A stretch of DNA of 64,000 nucleotides from Candidatus Nitrospira kreftii (GCA_014058405.1 CP047423.1:3022501-3086500), one strand, 5' to 3'. Shown: positions 1 through 9,630, numbered from the stretch's first letter. The notes: generated by a model not told the origin, from the sequence alone. Translations and numbers: made by a program.

Positions 1-27
1 GAAACTGAAACAGGAGTAAGGTCAACC

Positions 28-84
28 GTCATTCGTCAAGTCCCTGGGGACACGAGACCATTCCAAACAGGAATGACGAATGAC
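28..84. repeat. 10-bp perfect inverted repeat
   Basis: GTCATTCGTC at 28-37 is exactly complementary to GACGAATGAC at 75-84, so the region just upstream of the TPR gene can fold into a long-loop hairpin. It may be the end of a transcriptional unit to the left, an operator, or an intergenic repeat. There is no T-run after the right arm, so a simple terminator is not obvious. Confidence 0.4.
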
Positions 85-102
85 CAAAGACGTGTAATAC
101 AT

Positions 103-618
103 ATGGACGTTCAGGATTTTCTCCTTCAAGGCGAAGGGCGCGAAGAAGACAAACGCCAGGCGTGGACTCTGTTTCAACAGGCCTTTGAGCGACAGATGAA
201 AGGGGAACTTGAAGAGGCAGTCAACCTCTACAAGCAATCGATCGCAACCCATCCAACTGCCGAGGGCTACACGTTCTTGGGTTGGACCTATAGCTTCATG
301 GGACGACTTGATGACGCCATTGAGGAATGTCACAACGCCATCGCGCAAGACCCAGACTTCGGCAACCCTTATAATGACATCGGCGCCTATCTCATTGAAA
401 AAGGTGAATTCGACGAAGCTATTACGTGGTTTCAGAAAGCGATGCAGGCGAAGCGGTACGAAAGCCCGGCCTATCCGCACCTCAATCTTGGTCGCGTGTA
501 TGAACGCAAGGGGAACTGGACCGAGGCCATCGATTCGTATAAAAAAGCGCTCACGTTGGACCCTAACTACAAGCTTGCCAGGAAGGCCCTCGTCCGGCTG
601 GTAAGCTCACTGAACTGA
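103..618 (+). CDS. TPR-repeat protein
   Basis: A soluble protein of 171 residues built almost wholly of tetratricopeptide repeats. Recognisable TPR helices follow the pattern W-x2-L-G-x2-Y/A with P at position 32, for example the stretch around AEGYTFLGWTYSFMGRLDDA and the last repeat AYPHLNLGRVYERKGNWTEA. TPR arrays act as protein-protein scaffolds; the partner cannot be read from the sequence. No signal peptide is seen, so it is probably cytoplasmic. An upstream in-frame ATG exists at 73, but that codon lies inside the right arm of an inverted repeat and the ATG at 103 matches the family start better. A receiver-like gene begins 13 bp after the stop, suggesting co-transcription and a shared signalling role, which is inference. 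Confidence 0.75.
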   Translation: MDVQDFLLQGEGREEDKRQAWTLFQQAFERQMKGELEEAVNLYKQSIATHPTAEGYTFLGWTYSFMGRLDDAIEECHNAIAQDPDFGNPYNDIGAYLIEKGEFDEAITWFQKAMQAKRYESPAYPHLNLGRVYERKGNWTEAIDSYKKALTLDPNYKLARKALVRLVSSLN

Positions 619-631
619 CGACTATACACTG

Positions 632-1006
632 ATGCACAAAACTATCCTCGTCGCCATTACTGATCTATTTTTCTATACCAAAGTCCGAGATGCGTTACGC
701 CAACCGGAGTACCAGCTTGAAAAAGCACGTGCGCAACAGGACATTCTCGATAAAGCCGTTTCCACCAGTCCGAGGGCGATCGTTCTTAATATGAACGACC
801 TCACCCTCAATGCGTTTCAGGCCCTGGAAAACCTGAAGGCCGATCCACGGGTACAAGCCATTCCGACGTTGGCCTTTGCCAATCATGAAGAAGTGGAGAC
901 GTGGAACCACGCCAAGGCGCTTGGTGTGACCAAGATCGTGTCACGCAATGAATTTTCAGCTCGAACGAGGGATCTTGTCGAAGAAATCATCAAGGCCGTG
1001 TCGTGA
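632..1006 (+). CDS. Degenerate CheY-like receiver domain protein
   Basis: A stand-alone protein of 124 residues with the alternating alpha/beta pattern of a response-regulator receiver. The usual phospho-acceptor Asp is replaced: the beta-3 strand reads AIVLNMND, giving Asn at about residue 53 where active receivers have Asp. The conserved Lys-Pro of beta-5 is also missing (KIVSRNEF). The acidic pair near the N-terminus is reduced to a single Asp at residue 11. It therefore looks like a pseudo-receiver that works by protein binding and not by phosphorylation. It directly follows the TPR gene, and no histidine kinase is adjacent. Confidence in the fold is moderate, in the function low. Confidence 0.65.
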   Translation: MHKTILVAITDLFFYTKVRDALRQPEYQLEKARAQQDILDKAVSTSPRAIVLNMNDLTLNAFQALENLKADPRVQAIPTLAFANHEEVETWNHAKALGVTKIVSRNEFSARTRDLVEEIIKAVS

Positions 1007-1083
1007 GGCCGTAGCACCAAAAAGTTTCTATGCCGCAGAACCTTCAGCTTGAAGACTTTCAGACTTTCTAACCGAAACTACAC

Positions 1084-2175
1084 ATGAAACAATCGCGTCT
1101 CCATCAGCAGCACATTCAACTCGGCGCGACCTTTGAAGAGGTGACCGGCTGGGACATGCCTGCCCACTATGGCGATATCACTGCTGAACATTGTGCTGTC
1201 CGCCAAGCCGTCGGCATGGCGGATCTCTCCCACCGCGGCAAGCTCAGGGTGACGGGAGAGGATCGCGTGAAGTGGCTACAAAGCGTCATCAGCAACGACA
1301 TCCTTCCCCTCCAACCTGGACAAGGCCGCTACTCAGCCTTTCTCACCCACAAGGGCAAAATGCTCACTTACTTCCGCCTGTATATGCAAAACGAGGCGGT
1401 CATGCTGGAAGATGTCGGCGAGATTGGCGACACCACGTTTCAGGCCTTGCGCAAATTCCTGCTCTACGGGACGAAAGCCAAGATGGAAAACTGCGGTGAC
1501 AGTTGGGGGCTGCTCTTGATCAGCGGGCCAAAGGCCGCCTATGTGGTGCAATCTGCATTTGGCGTTGACGTCACGGGCTTACAGCCGGTCGATTTTGTTA
1601 TGGCGCAGATCGGAGGACATCATGCGCTGGTGACACGCACCGAGGAAACCGGTGAAGTCGATCTGGAGGTCTTCATCCCGGTGGACGGTCTGTTGACCGC
1701 ATGGACCAATGCGATGCAGGCCGGAGCCAAGCTCGGCATCAAGGCTATTGGGAACCACGCGCGAGAAGCCTTGCGCCTGGAAGCCGGCATCCCGAAAGCC
1801 GGGCCAGATTTGAACGAGGAGATTGTCCCTCCCGAGGCCAATCTCGAGGGCAAAGCATTCAGCCTGAACAAAGGCTGCTATCCGGGCCAAGAAGTCGTCG
1901 CCCGCATGGATACCTACGGCAACGTGCGCCGTAAGCTGGTTGGGTTAGTCCTCAAGGACTCAGTCATTCCACCCCACGGCGCCAAGCTCTATAGCGGTGA
2001 TCGTGAGGTAGGCTGGATCACCAGCGCGGCTCGGTCCCCTCAACTCGACAAGGTCATTGCGTTCGGATTTCCGCTGCGCGATTTCAGTACACCCGGAACG
2101 GAACTAACCGTGGCATGTGAAAGTAACAAGCACCCAGCCACCATCCAACCGCTCCCCTTTTATACTAAGCCCTAA
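1084..2175 (+). CDS. ygfZ: YgfZ/GcvT-family folate-binding Fe-S cluster repair protein
   Basis: A 363-residue member of the aminomethyltransferase (GcvT) fold family. The diagnostic YgfZ signature K-G-C-Y-x-G-Q-E is present at residues 263-270, followed by V-V-A-R. YgfZ proteins bind tetrahydrofolate and help maintain certain [4Fe-4S] enzymes; they are not glycine-cleavage T proteins, which lack the signature Cys. The N-terminal half has the typical LSHRGKLRVTGEDRVKWLQ segment and the C-terminal barrel begins at about residue 280. The organism carries many Fe-S enzymes (NxrA and NxrB are in this window), which fits. The start at 1084 follows an A-rich leader without a strong ribosome-binding site. 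A globin gene lies 21 bp downstream. Confidence 0.85.
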   Translation: MKQSRLHQQHIQLGATFEEVTGWDMPAHYGDITAEHCAVRQAVGMADLSHRGKLRVTGEDRVKWLQSVISNDILPLQPGQGRYSAFLTHKGKMLTYFRLYMQNEAVMLEDVGEIGDTTFQALRKFLLYGTKAKMENCGDSWGLLLISGPKAAYVVQSAFGVDVTGLQPVDFVMAQIGGHHALVTRTEETGEVDLEVFIPVDGLLTAWTNAMQAGAKLGIKAIGNHAREALRLEAGIPKAGPDLNEEIVPPEANLEGKAFSLNKGCYPGQEVVARMDTYGNVRRKLVGLVLKDSVIPPHGAKLYSGDREVGWITSAARSPQLDKVIAFGFPLRDFSTPGTELTVACESNKHPATIQPLPFYTKP

Positions 2176-2196
2176 CGCCAGCCCCTCGAAGGCACC

Positions 2197-2616
2197 ATGT
2201 CCCTTGATGAGCAGGAAGAACGCATCGACCTCACACCCTACCAAGCCGCCGGCGAGCTAGCGGGCATCATCAAATTGGTCGACGAGTTTTACCGGAATAT
2301 GGATACACTGCCGGAGGCCGAAACCATCCGAAACATGCACCCACCTGATCTCGCCGAATCGCGCAAGAAGCTGACTTATTTCCTGTGTGGTTGGCTGGGA
2401 GGCCCGAGGCTGTTTCAGGAACACTATGGTCCAATTAGTATTCCTGGCGCACACAAACGATTCCCAATAGGATACGAAGAGCGGGATGCCTGGCTGCTCT
2501 GCATGCAGCGAGCGATTGCCGTCCAGCCATACAGCGACCAATTAAAAGGCTACCTCTTAGCTGCCCTCAGTATTCCCGCGGAACGAGTCAGACAGGTAAA
2601 CGCGGGAGAGATCTGA
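2197..2616 (+). CDS. Group II truncated haemoglobin
   Basis: A 139-residue globin. The 2-on-2 truncated-globin features are visible: FY at residues 31-32 (helix B), an F-helix His at residue 86 in GAHKRFPIG, and the G-helix E-x-D-x-W-L-x-C-M motif with Trp99. This combination is typical of group II (GlbO-like) proteins that bind O2 or NO. Here a role in oxygen sensing or NO detoxification is plausible because nitrite oxidisers meet reactive nitrogen species, but that is inference. It follows the ygfZ-like gene by 21 bp and is probably co-transcribed with it. The length is slightly above the family average of about 130 residues. Confidence 0.88.
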   Translation: MSLDEQEERIDLTPYQAAGELAGIIKLVDEFYRNMDTLPEAETIRNMHPPDLAESRKKLTYFLCGWLGGPRLFQEHYGPISIPGAHKRFPIGYEERDAWLLCMQRAIAVQPYSDQLKGYLLAALSIPAERVRQVNAGEI

Positions 2617-3759
2617 TGCCTAGCCTCCATAGGCAGATCGATTCTTTTTCAAACCCTCTCACACGCACATTGAGATACATTGCTGGATCCTTCTGGATAC
2701 AGAGCCCTAAATCTTATCGCGACTGCTTAGATCAGACATCTCATTTAAAATCAGGACTATAGATACGCGATCCTAGCCCTTCTGACAGGCGGTCGTGTGG
2801 CACTTTCTTTGCTGATCCAACAGCGTGTATCCGGCCAACATTCGTGTAACGTGACCACCCCTGTAGGCCTATGGCTGATCATCTGAGTCTTGGCACGGCT
2901 GAGAGAAAGTGGAGGCCTACTATCGAGGAATAGGCGAGAATGGGCCAGCGCTGTAAGGTGGCCGATAGGGTACTGAGGACATCAAAAGATGGGCTTCTCC
3001 TTCTACAACCACGTAAAGCAAAATCTCTCCTTTTCACCCCAGGGAGAATCGGTTTCGATCGGATGTGAAGCGTGGATCGACGTGAACCGCTTTTTCGCCA
3101 CAGAGAAATCCATACACCAAGCCAATGGAAATTTCAGATCTTCCGCTGTGTCCGGCTCTGTGTCTGGCTCATTGACGAAGTCATTCACTCACCTCCGCAA
3201 TAAACTTCGTCGAAGCTCTCCAGAAACTTTAGACTAACAAACCTCCCAGCCCCACAGTTCCACATCCTCATTCCATCGAATCCGATTCTTGATTGACAAT
3301 CATGGGTCATCCTGGCATGGATCGTCACACTCAATATTATGCGTCCCTAATGGGGAGAGCATCGGCCTTGACCAATCATTGCATAGTGACAACTATCTTT
3401 ACCGTCCTTGCTGATTATGCAATGACTACGGTAACCGTCACGCCATCATCTCATGGACCAGTTTGTAACAACCAAGCTTCTGCTCTTATCCTCTGGGCAC
3501 CCGGTGTGTTCACAGTCCACTGGTAGAACGGCGGACCTGGCGTTATCAAAGGCATGACTTCACTGTCACAGGACATGCTGGCTGCACTAATAATGGGCCT
3601 ACAGCCGAGCACGCAACAGATGTGAGCTTACTGGGTGCTTGACAGACAGCACGAGCGAGTCTGATGACGGTACATGATGCAAGTCGGTATACTAAGAGTC
3701 GTTGACGCATGTCATGGCAGCTTGGCTGCAAGACCCTAGACTAAGACACGGAGGCCTCA
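2617..3759. other. 1.1-kb stretch without a convincing gene
   Basis: Only short open frames occur here (for example 2989-3237 and 3293-3526, plus strand), and none shows a ribosome-binding site with family-like sequence. There is an inverted repeat GTAGGCCT (2863-2870) and AGGCCTAC (2913-2920). A segment at 3065-3090 resembles the GTGAAGCGT intergenic repeat seen elsewhere in the window. TTGACA at 3292-3297 could serve as a -35 box, but no matching -10 is clear. I see no RNA gene. Confidence 0.5.
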
Positions 3760-4827
3760 ATGAACGGAAACATTGTTTTCCCAACACGTTCCCTAGCAGC
3801 ACTCACACTCCTTTTCGCTCCGACAGTATCGTATGCGATGTCAGGCATGGACATGCCACACAGCGGGCACGGGAAAGCGACATCTTCACTATCGCAGAAT
3901 ATAGGCGAGCCGATTAACTCATCAGAAGCCGAGATCGAGATCACCTATAGCACTGACGGAAATACCGCCATCTTTGTTTCTGGCCGTAGCGGCAGCGTTC
4001 CATCCCCAGGAGTGCCCTACAATTTCGATATCTGGATGGCGCATAAGGTGAATGGCAAGTGGCAAGTTCCGATTCATTTGGGGCCTGGCATTGACCCCTC
4101 CGTGGGACCGAACATCAATACGTCCGCATGGGAACTGGAGCCAAGTCTCTCCGATGACGGGAATGTAATCTATTTTACCAGGTATGAGCCAGGCAATCTC
4201 TCGACTGGCGACCTCTATGTGACGCAGAAAATCAACGGTGTGTGGCAACCGGCTAGAAATTGGAATGATGTCCCGGAACTTCCCCACCTTAATACGCCGA
4301 CCGGCGAAGAGCATTGTCCAATTATTGCCTCCGACAGCCTCATCTACTTCAACTATCAACAGCCGGGAATCACCCAAGACAGCGACGTCTGGAAAGTCGA
4401 GAAGAAAGATGGAGTCTGGCAGAAGCCTGAGAGTCTGGGCCCCCGCATCAATTCACCCTACCGTGATCATATGCACTGGACCGGGCTCTCGAAGGATGGG
4501 AAGAGTCTCATCATCACCAGTACCCGTCCGGACATGGGTTCGCGCGGGGGACATGACATGTGGATTTCCTACCAGAACCAAAAAGGCGAATGGCAAGAGC
4601 CGCTGAATCTTGGTGATACGATCAACACAGCCGGTGAAGACATGTGTTGGACTTTTACGCCGGACGGCAAGACGTTCACGGGCGGTTCAGGGCCTCGTGA
4701 TTCATATAATCACGATATCATGTGGGTCCACAAAGACGATGTCCCGCTGCTGAAGAATTTTGAGCCGATCGGGCCACCGCCCAATTTGCTCGCCACCAGC
4801 AAAAAGCAGTCCAGTGATACAAAATGA
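3760..4827 (+). CDS. Exported PD40/TolB-like beta-propeller protein
   Basis: A 355-residue protein with a signal peptide (hydrophobic core LAALTLLFAPTVSYA, cleavage probably after residue 26) followed by a His/Met-rich segment MSGMDMPHSGHG. The body has repeated PD40-type blades: YSTDGNTAIFVSGR, LSDDGNVIYFTRY, LSKDGKSLIITSTR and FTPDGKTFTGGSG, each a short Asp-Gly turn between strands. Such propellers are periplasmic binding scaffolds. The Met/His motif just after cleavage could bind copper, which is inference. The ATG at 3760 is preceded by GGAGGCC. No partner gene is adjacent; the next gene is on the other strand and converges. Confidence 0.78.
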   Translation: MNGNIVFPTRSLAALTLLFAPTVSYAMSGMDMPHSGHGKATSSLSQNIGEPINSSEAEIEITYSTDGNTAIFVSGRSGSVPSPGVPYNFDIWMAHKVNGKWQVPIHLGPGIDPSVGPNINTSAWELEPSLSDDGNVIYFTRYEPGNLSTGDLYVTQKINGVWQPARNWNDVPELPHLNTPTGEEHCPIIASDSLIYFNYQQPGITQDSDVWKVEKKDGVWQKPESLGPRINSPYRDHMHWTGLSKDGKSLIITSTRPDMGSRGGHDMWISYQNQKGEWQEPLNLGDTINTAGEDMCWTFTPDGKTFTGGSGPRDSYNHDIMWVHKDDVPLLKNFEPIGPPPNLLATSKKQSSDTK

Positions 4828-4868
4828 CGGTACCGACAGGACGACGAGATCTGGAGTATCTATCACAG

Positions 4869-6698
4869 CTACTGGTAGTGCTGAGCTTGTGTGAGAAAGA
4901 GGTTGGTGTAGAGGCCTTGCTGCGCCATCAATTCATCGTGCGTTCCTTGTTCCACAATTTGTCCCTGATCCACCACGAAGATGCGGTCCGCCATTTTGAC
5001 CGTAGACAGCCGGTGGCTGATGAGGATCGCCGTGCGCCCCTGCGCCAGTTCGTGAAACCGCTCGAACAATTCTGCTTCTGCCTTGGCATCCATGGCACTG
5101 GTGGGCTCATCGAGAATCAGAATTTGTGAGTCTCGCAGAATGGCCCTGGCAAGCGCCACCTTCTGCCACTCACCAATGCTCAATTCATGCCCACCATCGA
5201 ACAGTTTGCCGAGCAACGATTCATACCTGTTCGGCAAGCATTCAATGGTCTCATGGATGCCAGCCTGTTTCGCCGCCTGAATAATGGCAAAGGAGTCGGC
5301 ACCGGAGGTTCTCATTCCCAGGGCAATATTGTCTTTCGCCGACAGCTGAAACTTCACAAAGTCCTGAAAGATCCCACTCACTGCACCGCGGACGTCAGCA
5401 ATGGGATAGTCCCGAAGATCGGTCTGGTCAATCATGATACGCCCATTGGAGGGATCGTAAAGCCGACACAGGAGCTTCACCAGGGTTGTTTTCCCAGCGC
5501 CGTTCGCCCCAACAAAGGCGACATGCTCCCCCGGTTTGATCGAAAACGTGAAATCTCGGATCGCGACACGTTCCTCATGGGGGTAGCGGAACGACACATG
5601 GTCGAATACCACCCCTTGCGTGATCGGACGAGGGAATGACTTCGGATGTGCTGAGGTTGATAGGCGGGACTTGATGTTTAAGAACTCATCCAATGTCGTC
5701 AAGAACAGGTTGCTTTCATAGAGGTTCGAGACACTCTGGCCAAAACTCTCCAGAAACCCTGAGGCCCGCTGCACCGCCTGGAAACAGATGACCAAGTCGC
5801 CTACCGTAAATATCCCATGGAATGTTCGGACTGCCACAAAACCGCAGATTCCAAATACACCGGCCACGCCGATGACTTGCGTAGCAAGGGTCTTGAGCGC
5901 CCAGCGACGCTCCAAGCTGATTCGCTCTTGGCGCAGCACCGACCGGGTGTCCTGGAACCATGTTCGCAATCGAGCACCGAGATCAAACAACCGAACTTCT
6001 TTAGCCGCGGTCGCTTGCGTCAACAACGCGTTCACGTACCAGGCTTTCCGCTCAAGCGGAATTCTAGTCCGTTCCCACGCATAGAACATGTTGGATCGCT
6101 GAAGACGGACCAAGAAATAAGGAATCGCGCTCACAACGAGGACGGGAATGATCCCCCAATGCAGCCACCATAGGATGGCCCCCATCGAGAGCAAGGAAAT
6201 GGTGTTCTGTCCCAATTGAAGCACATCATTGAGAATCGCCGTCGGTCGGTAGGGAGCTTCTTCCTGGGCATGATGTAACGTGTCTTGATATTGCGCATTC
6301 TCATAGTATTCGAGATCGACCTCCACCGACTTGGCCTGAAGGACTGCATACATGTGATCTGTGACGACTTGGGCCTGTATTTTGGAAATCAGGCCAGCCA
6401 CCACGCCCAGCATGACACTGACCGCTGCCACACCCGCGAGTCCAGCAAGAATCGTGATGATTCTGGTCAACGAAGAGTCATCCGATGGCGTCTTCAATCC
6501 TTCGGTCACGGCATCAATCAACAGCTTGGTGAGATAGAGCACGAGCAGCGGCAGGAGACCCTGGAGAACGCGCACCATGATGTTGCCGAGAGTCAGACGG
6601 GGGCTGCTCTGCCACACGAACGAAAGGGCTCGGCGAACCGTGAGGACGAACGGCCCTAGCCGCTTCGTCATGTTATTCATGAGCAGCTCAAGCACCAC
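4869..6698 (-). CDS. ABC exporter of the RiPP operon (fused permease and ATPase)
   Basis: A 609-residue half-transporter with a six-helix type 1 exporter domain (about residues 30-320) and a C-terminal ATPase. Walker A is GANGAGKTT at 397-405, the signature is LSIGEWQ in place of LSGGQ, and Walker B is ILILDEP. No N-terminal C39 peptidase domain is present, so leader cleavage must be done elsewhere, which fits the B2-type protease encoded just upstream. The GTG at 6698 has AAGGGG in front and lies 10 bp after the protease stop; in-frame ATG codons a few residues later are alternatives. It is the last gene of the operon and probably exports the matured peptide; it may also give self-immunity. 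Confidence 0.85.
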   Translation of the reverse strand: MVLELLMNNMTKRLGPFVLTVRRALSFVWQSSPRLTLGNIMVRVLQGLLPLLVLYLTKLLIDAVTEGLKTPSDDSSLTRIITILAGLAGVAAVSVMLGVVAGLISKIQAQVVTDHMYAVLQAKSVEVDLEYYENAQYQDTLHHAQEEAPYRPTAILNDVLQLGQNTISLLSMGAILWWLHWGIIPVLVVSAIPYFLVRLQRSNMFYAWERTRIPLERKAWYVNALLTQATAAKEVRLFDLGARLRTWFQDTRSVLRQERISLERRWALKTLATQVIGVAGVFGICGFVAVRTFHGIFTVGDLVICFQAVQRASGFLESFGQSVSNLYESNLFLTTLDEFLNIKSRLSTSAHPKSFPRPITQGVVFDHVSFRYPHEERVAIRDFTFSIKPGEHVAFVGANGAGKTTLVKLLCRLYDPSNGRIMIDQTDLRDYPIADVRGAVSGIFQDFVKFQLSAKDNIALGMRTSGADSFAIIQAAKQAGIHETIECLPNRYESLLGKLFDGGHELSIGEWQKVALARAILRDSQILILDEPTSAMDAKAEAELFERFHELAQGRTAILISHRLSTVKMADRIFVVDQGQIVEQGTHDELMAQQGLYTNLFLTQAQHYQ

Positions 6699-6708
6699 GC
6701 ACCCCTTG

Positions 6709-7194
6709 TCAAGGCTCCATCACTGGGAATCGTTGAGGCCGGATCAAAGAATCCCGACCTACCGGTTGTGTGAGATCGTGTGGATAGGAAAAGGTGACTG
6801 TAAAGTATTGCCAGTGCGTTCCCGGCTCATGAAAAGCTTCCGAGTCGAGGGTGACCCAGGCATGGCCATCAAGACCGGCCGCCTCCCGCCTCACTCCACA
6901 ATGAAATCGTACCGGGTAGCCCAGTTGCCGAGCGAATCGATAGAGCGCCAATGCGCGGGGGAAGCAATTGCCTCTTGTATTGTACGGAAACAATCGAAGC
7001 CACCGATCGATATAGTACGTGAGGACCTTCATCTCCGCATCGTCCGGTTCAGCGCGGGTTGAGAGCGGACGGACTTGATCGAGCACATTCGGCAATGTCT
7101 GGAATCGCAACGCAATACGAATCTGCAACAACACAACGCCAACCCGTAGGATGGTCCAGTACTTGCCCACAAGCGAGAATCCTATCGGACCCAT
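6709..7194 (-). CDS. Lasso-peptide-type B2 leader protease (transglutaminase-like)
   Basis: A 161-residue protein matching the transglutaminase-like cysteine protease (B2) of lasso-peptide loci. The catalytic triad is visible as Cys77 in RGNCFPRALALYRFARQLG, His111 in LDGHAWV and Asp117. The N-terminus has one hydrophobic helix (about 12-30). B2 enzymes cut the leader from the precursor, guided by the small RRE protein B1; a PqqD-like candidate for B1 is encoded at 9865-10206. Between this gene and the upstream nucleotidyltransferase gene lie 113 bp, so it may also have its own promoter. The ATG at 7194 is preceded by a GAGGCGGG-like site. Confidence 0.86.
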   Translation of the reverse strand: MGPIGFSLVGKYWTILRVGVVLLQIRIALRFQTLPNVLDQVRPLSTRAEPDDAEMKVLTYYIDRWLRLFPYNTRGNCFPRALALYRFARQLGYPVRFHCGVRREAAGLDGHAWVTLDSEAFHEPGTHWQYFTVTFSYPHDLTQPVGRDSLIRPQRFPVMEP

Positions 7195-7307
7195 GAAGCC
7201 CGCCTCAAGCCCATTTCATTCATGCAACACCAGCCGTGACGTCGCGACATCCTTATGAATCGTCCTCCCCGACTATGCTAGCCTACGAACATTAACTCAT
7301 GAGACGC

Positions 7308-8540
7308 CTAGCCCATAAACGCAAACCAACGATTAATCGCTCCCCGAATTCTAGGCGAGAAGAGACGCTTCACTTCTCGGTGAAGTGGGACGATGATGCG
7401 AGCAAGACACGAAAGAGCGAGACGCCCATGACACCATGAAGGAGGAATCGTGGCCATAGGACTGTTGGCACGACACAACAGCAAGCCAAACCGCCAGCGC
7501 TCCCACCATGAATCTTTCAAGGAGAAATAGAGCGCCCCTGCCTGTTCCTCGGTAACCCCCTCACGAGCGTCTGACAGCAAGCCAGCCGGCATCCGGTGAG
7601 CAAGCGCCATAACCTCTACGTCGGCTTTGAGCCGTTCAAGCACGGCTGCCGGTAGGGGCGCATCCAGCAGAAGATGCGCGACCGCCAAGCCCAGATAGAG
7701 CATGCGTCGGCAGCGCCAGTTCGAGGCATACACAAAGATCTGATTCCAGTCTAACTCCGGATAAGCGCGGACAAGTTCTGCCACGTCACAGACCCATTTC
7801 AAGTGCTCCCACGCATGCTTCGACCCATGGACACACAGGACAATCAGCAGAATTTCTGGTGCCAATCCTGGGACGGTCTTATTGTCGAACGCCACAGAGA
7901 TCTGCCGTTCCCAGAACTCAGGTCGATCTAACCGAAAGGCAAAATGCTGGTGAGCCATCAGCCATTGGAGATCAACGCGACAGAGCGTCCGCCTTTTCAC
8001 AAACACCTGGTGCGGCCCGTCATCATGGTGCGAGTCACGCTGCTCGGCGACCACACTTCTTCGCTCATAGCCCAGCGTGGATAAGACAGCCTGCGCCTCC
8101 TCCAGGGAGCCTTCGGGGATAAGCAGATCGAGGTCGGTAAAATCTCGGAGCGCCAGGTCGTGATAGGCCAACAGGGCAAGAGTCGCCCCTTTGATGGGAA
8201 TGACCGGCACTCCATGTGCGTTGAACGTTTCACACAGGGTGATGAGTTCTTGAGCGAGCGCTCTGTTGAGTAGTGCACCGACTTGAGTTTTCTGCCTCAA
8301 TCGGATGAACGATTCGGTCGGCACGAGGTCGGGTGCGACCATCGACAGGCTTCCATGCAGTAGCGGAACCACTCCATGATACTCGGCCATATCAAGGACA
8401 ACCGACCAATCAAGCGACGCTTGGGCTCGCTGCCGGATTCGGGTCTTAAGACTATCGGTCAAGGCCGTGCGGGCGGACCAGACGAGCAGTTCCGCTTCCG
8501 AGGCCAGAGGAAATTGTCGCGCCATAGGCCGTGCCGTCAT
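7308..8540 (-). CDS. Nucleotidyltransferase-family protein of the RiPP operon
   Basis: A 410-residue member of the uncharacterised nucleotidyltransferase family (NTP_transf_5 type) often found beside lasso and related RiPP genes. The motif KGATLALLAYHDLALRDFTD followed by LDLL (residues 117-140) carries the KG and the D-x-D pair (Asp136, Asp138) expected to bind metal-nucleotide. Family members may transfer a nucleotide or a sugar-phosphate onto the peptide; the exact reaction is unknown. The start ATG overlaps the stop of the kinase-like gene by 4 bp (8537-8540), indicating translational coupling. The C-terminal 120 residues are basic and helical with no recognised domain. Confidence 0.8.
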   Translation of the reverse strand: MTARPMARQFPLASEAELLVWSARTALTDSLKTRIRQRAQASLDWSVVLDMAEYHGVVPLLHGSLSMVAPDLVPTESFIRLRQKTQVGALLNRALAQELITLCETFNAHGVPVIPIKGATLALLAYHDLALRDFTDLDLLIPEGSLEEAQAVLSTLGYERRSVVAEQRDSHHDDGPHQVFVKRRTLCRVDLQWLMAHQHFAFRLDRPEFWERQISVAFDNKTVPGLAPEILLIVLCVHGSKHAWEHLKWVCDVAELVRAYPELDWNQIFVYASNWRCRRMLYLGLAVAHLLLDAPLPAAVLERLKADVEVMALAHRMPAGLLSDAREGVTEEQAGALYFSLKDSWWERWRFGLLLCRANSPMATIPPSWCHGRLALSCLARIIVPLHREVKRLFSPRIRGAINRWFAFMG

Positions 8541-9577
8541 GCGTGCATCTGCTCCAGGAGCGGAGTGATCAGTTTTGGTAGATCAAGGATATCACGGCCA
8601 AAATTCAAGCGGTAACACGTGACCTGCTGCACGAGTTTCGCTAAGACCTGAAACTCTCGCCTGGCGACTTCAGCGTCGTAGACCAACAAAGCCTGAGGAA
8701 GGAGAAGCTCCATTGCGCGGCTCTTGGAAAGGGGCTCTAGGTGGCTCCGGGGGGCGTCGATGACCTGAGGAAACAGCACCAGCGCCGGCTGGCAAGAGGC
8801 CCCGATAGAGGTTGGATAGAGCTCCTCTGCATAAAAAGCCCGTTTAGGGAAGCCTGGGTGCAGAACGTGATCGGGCGCATCGCGCAGCTCTGGGAAAAAC
8901 CTGATTGTATCTTCGGTCACATTGATCTTAATTGGAAAGGGAAGCAGCTCGACATGGTCCCCGGCATCTCGGAACAATGGATGATCATCCGACAGATACC
9001 GATAGCCTGACCGGAGCAGCGAGATGAAAGACGTCGTCTTCCCGCGTCCGCTATTGCCTGGTATGAGAATCCCTTTGCCGTTCTTCTCCAACGCCGTGGC
9101 ATGAATCGTGTAGAGATCTCGGCGCCGTAAGAGCTCAATCAACGCAAGATGAAACAAGTATTCAATCAAACTCGCGTGCATCTTCTGCGGCCTGATCAGA
9201 TACCCATCGGCTCGACCCTGCGCGCCATCGATCACCAGCACTCCGGCATCGAAAAAGTCTGCGATCAGTCGCCCACCATCCTGAATCACCTCGTGTGGCA
9301 AATCAGTCTCCGGTCGATCTCCGATCGCCGCTCCAGTTCCCGAGGAGAGTTGATGCGCGGCGGATGAGACGGTCAGCGGAATTTCAGTTCGGTCTTGTAC
9401 CGCCTGAAACCTCAGAGTGAGGAGTACTGGCTCATCGAGTGAGTCTCGCCGAAAATGCCTCAGTAATTCATTCACCGGTTCAACGAGACAGGGAGATGTC
9501 GCGGTAAATCGCACGGACGTGCCATACAGGGAAAACAGATAGTCAGTCTTAGGCTGCGCGACCACACCAATCGTCAT
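8537..9577 (-). CDS. HPr-kinase-like protein of the RiPP operon
   Basis: A 346-residue protein with a P-loop at 174-181 (GNSGRGKT) in the context HATALEKNGKGILIPG, as in HPr serine kinase/phosphorylase and in the peptide kinases of paeninodin-type lasso clusters. SDDHPLF after the P-loop matches the acidic metal-binding segment of the family. In lasso loci these enzymes phosphorylate the C-terminal residue of the precursor. Here the precursor ends in Gly-Gly-Arg, and the only hydroxyl residues of the core are Ser25, Ser48, Thr51 and two Tyr, so the target must differ. The start at 9577 has GAGGGA upstream. A hairpin with a T-tract separates this gene from the precursor gene. Confidence 0.8.
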   Translation of the reverse strand: MTIGVVAQPKTDYLFSLYGTSVRFTATSPCLVEPVNELLRHFRRDSLDEPVLLTLRFQAVQDRTEIPLTVSSAAHQLSSGTGAAIGDRPETDLPHEVIQDGGRLIADFFDAGVLVIDGAQGRADGYLIRPQKMHASLIEYLFHLALIELLRRRDLYTIHATALEKNGKGILIPGNSGRGKTTSFISLLRSGYRYLSDDHPLFRDAGDHVELLPFPIKINVTEDTIRFFPELRDAPDHVLHPGFPKRAFYAEELYPTSIGASCQPALVLFPQVIDAPRSHLEPLSKSRAMELLLPQALLVYDAEVARREFQVLAKLVQQVTCYRLNFGRDILDLPKLITPLLEQMHA

Positions 9578-9630
9578 GCGTCCCTCACGTGGTTGGTTGG
9601 CGACCGATTATTCGACACAGTAGGATGAAA

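Noticed and set aside
2989..3526. Two short plus-strand frames in the 2.6-3.8 kb gap
   Set aside because: No family-like sequence, no ribosome-binding site, unusual amino-acid content.
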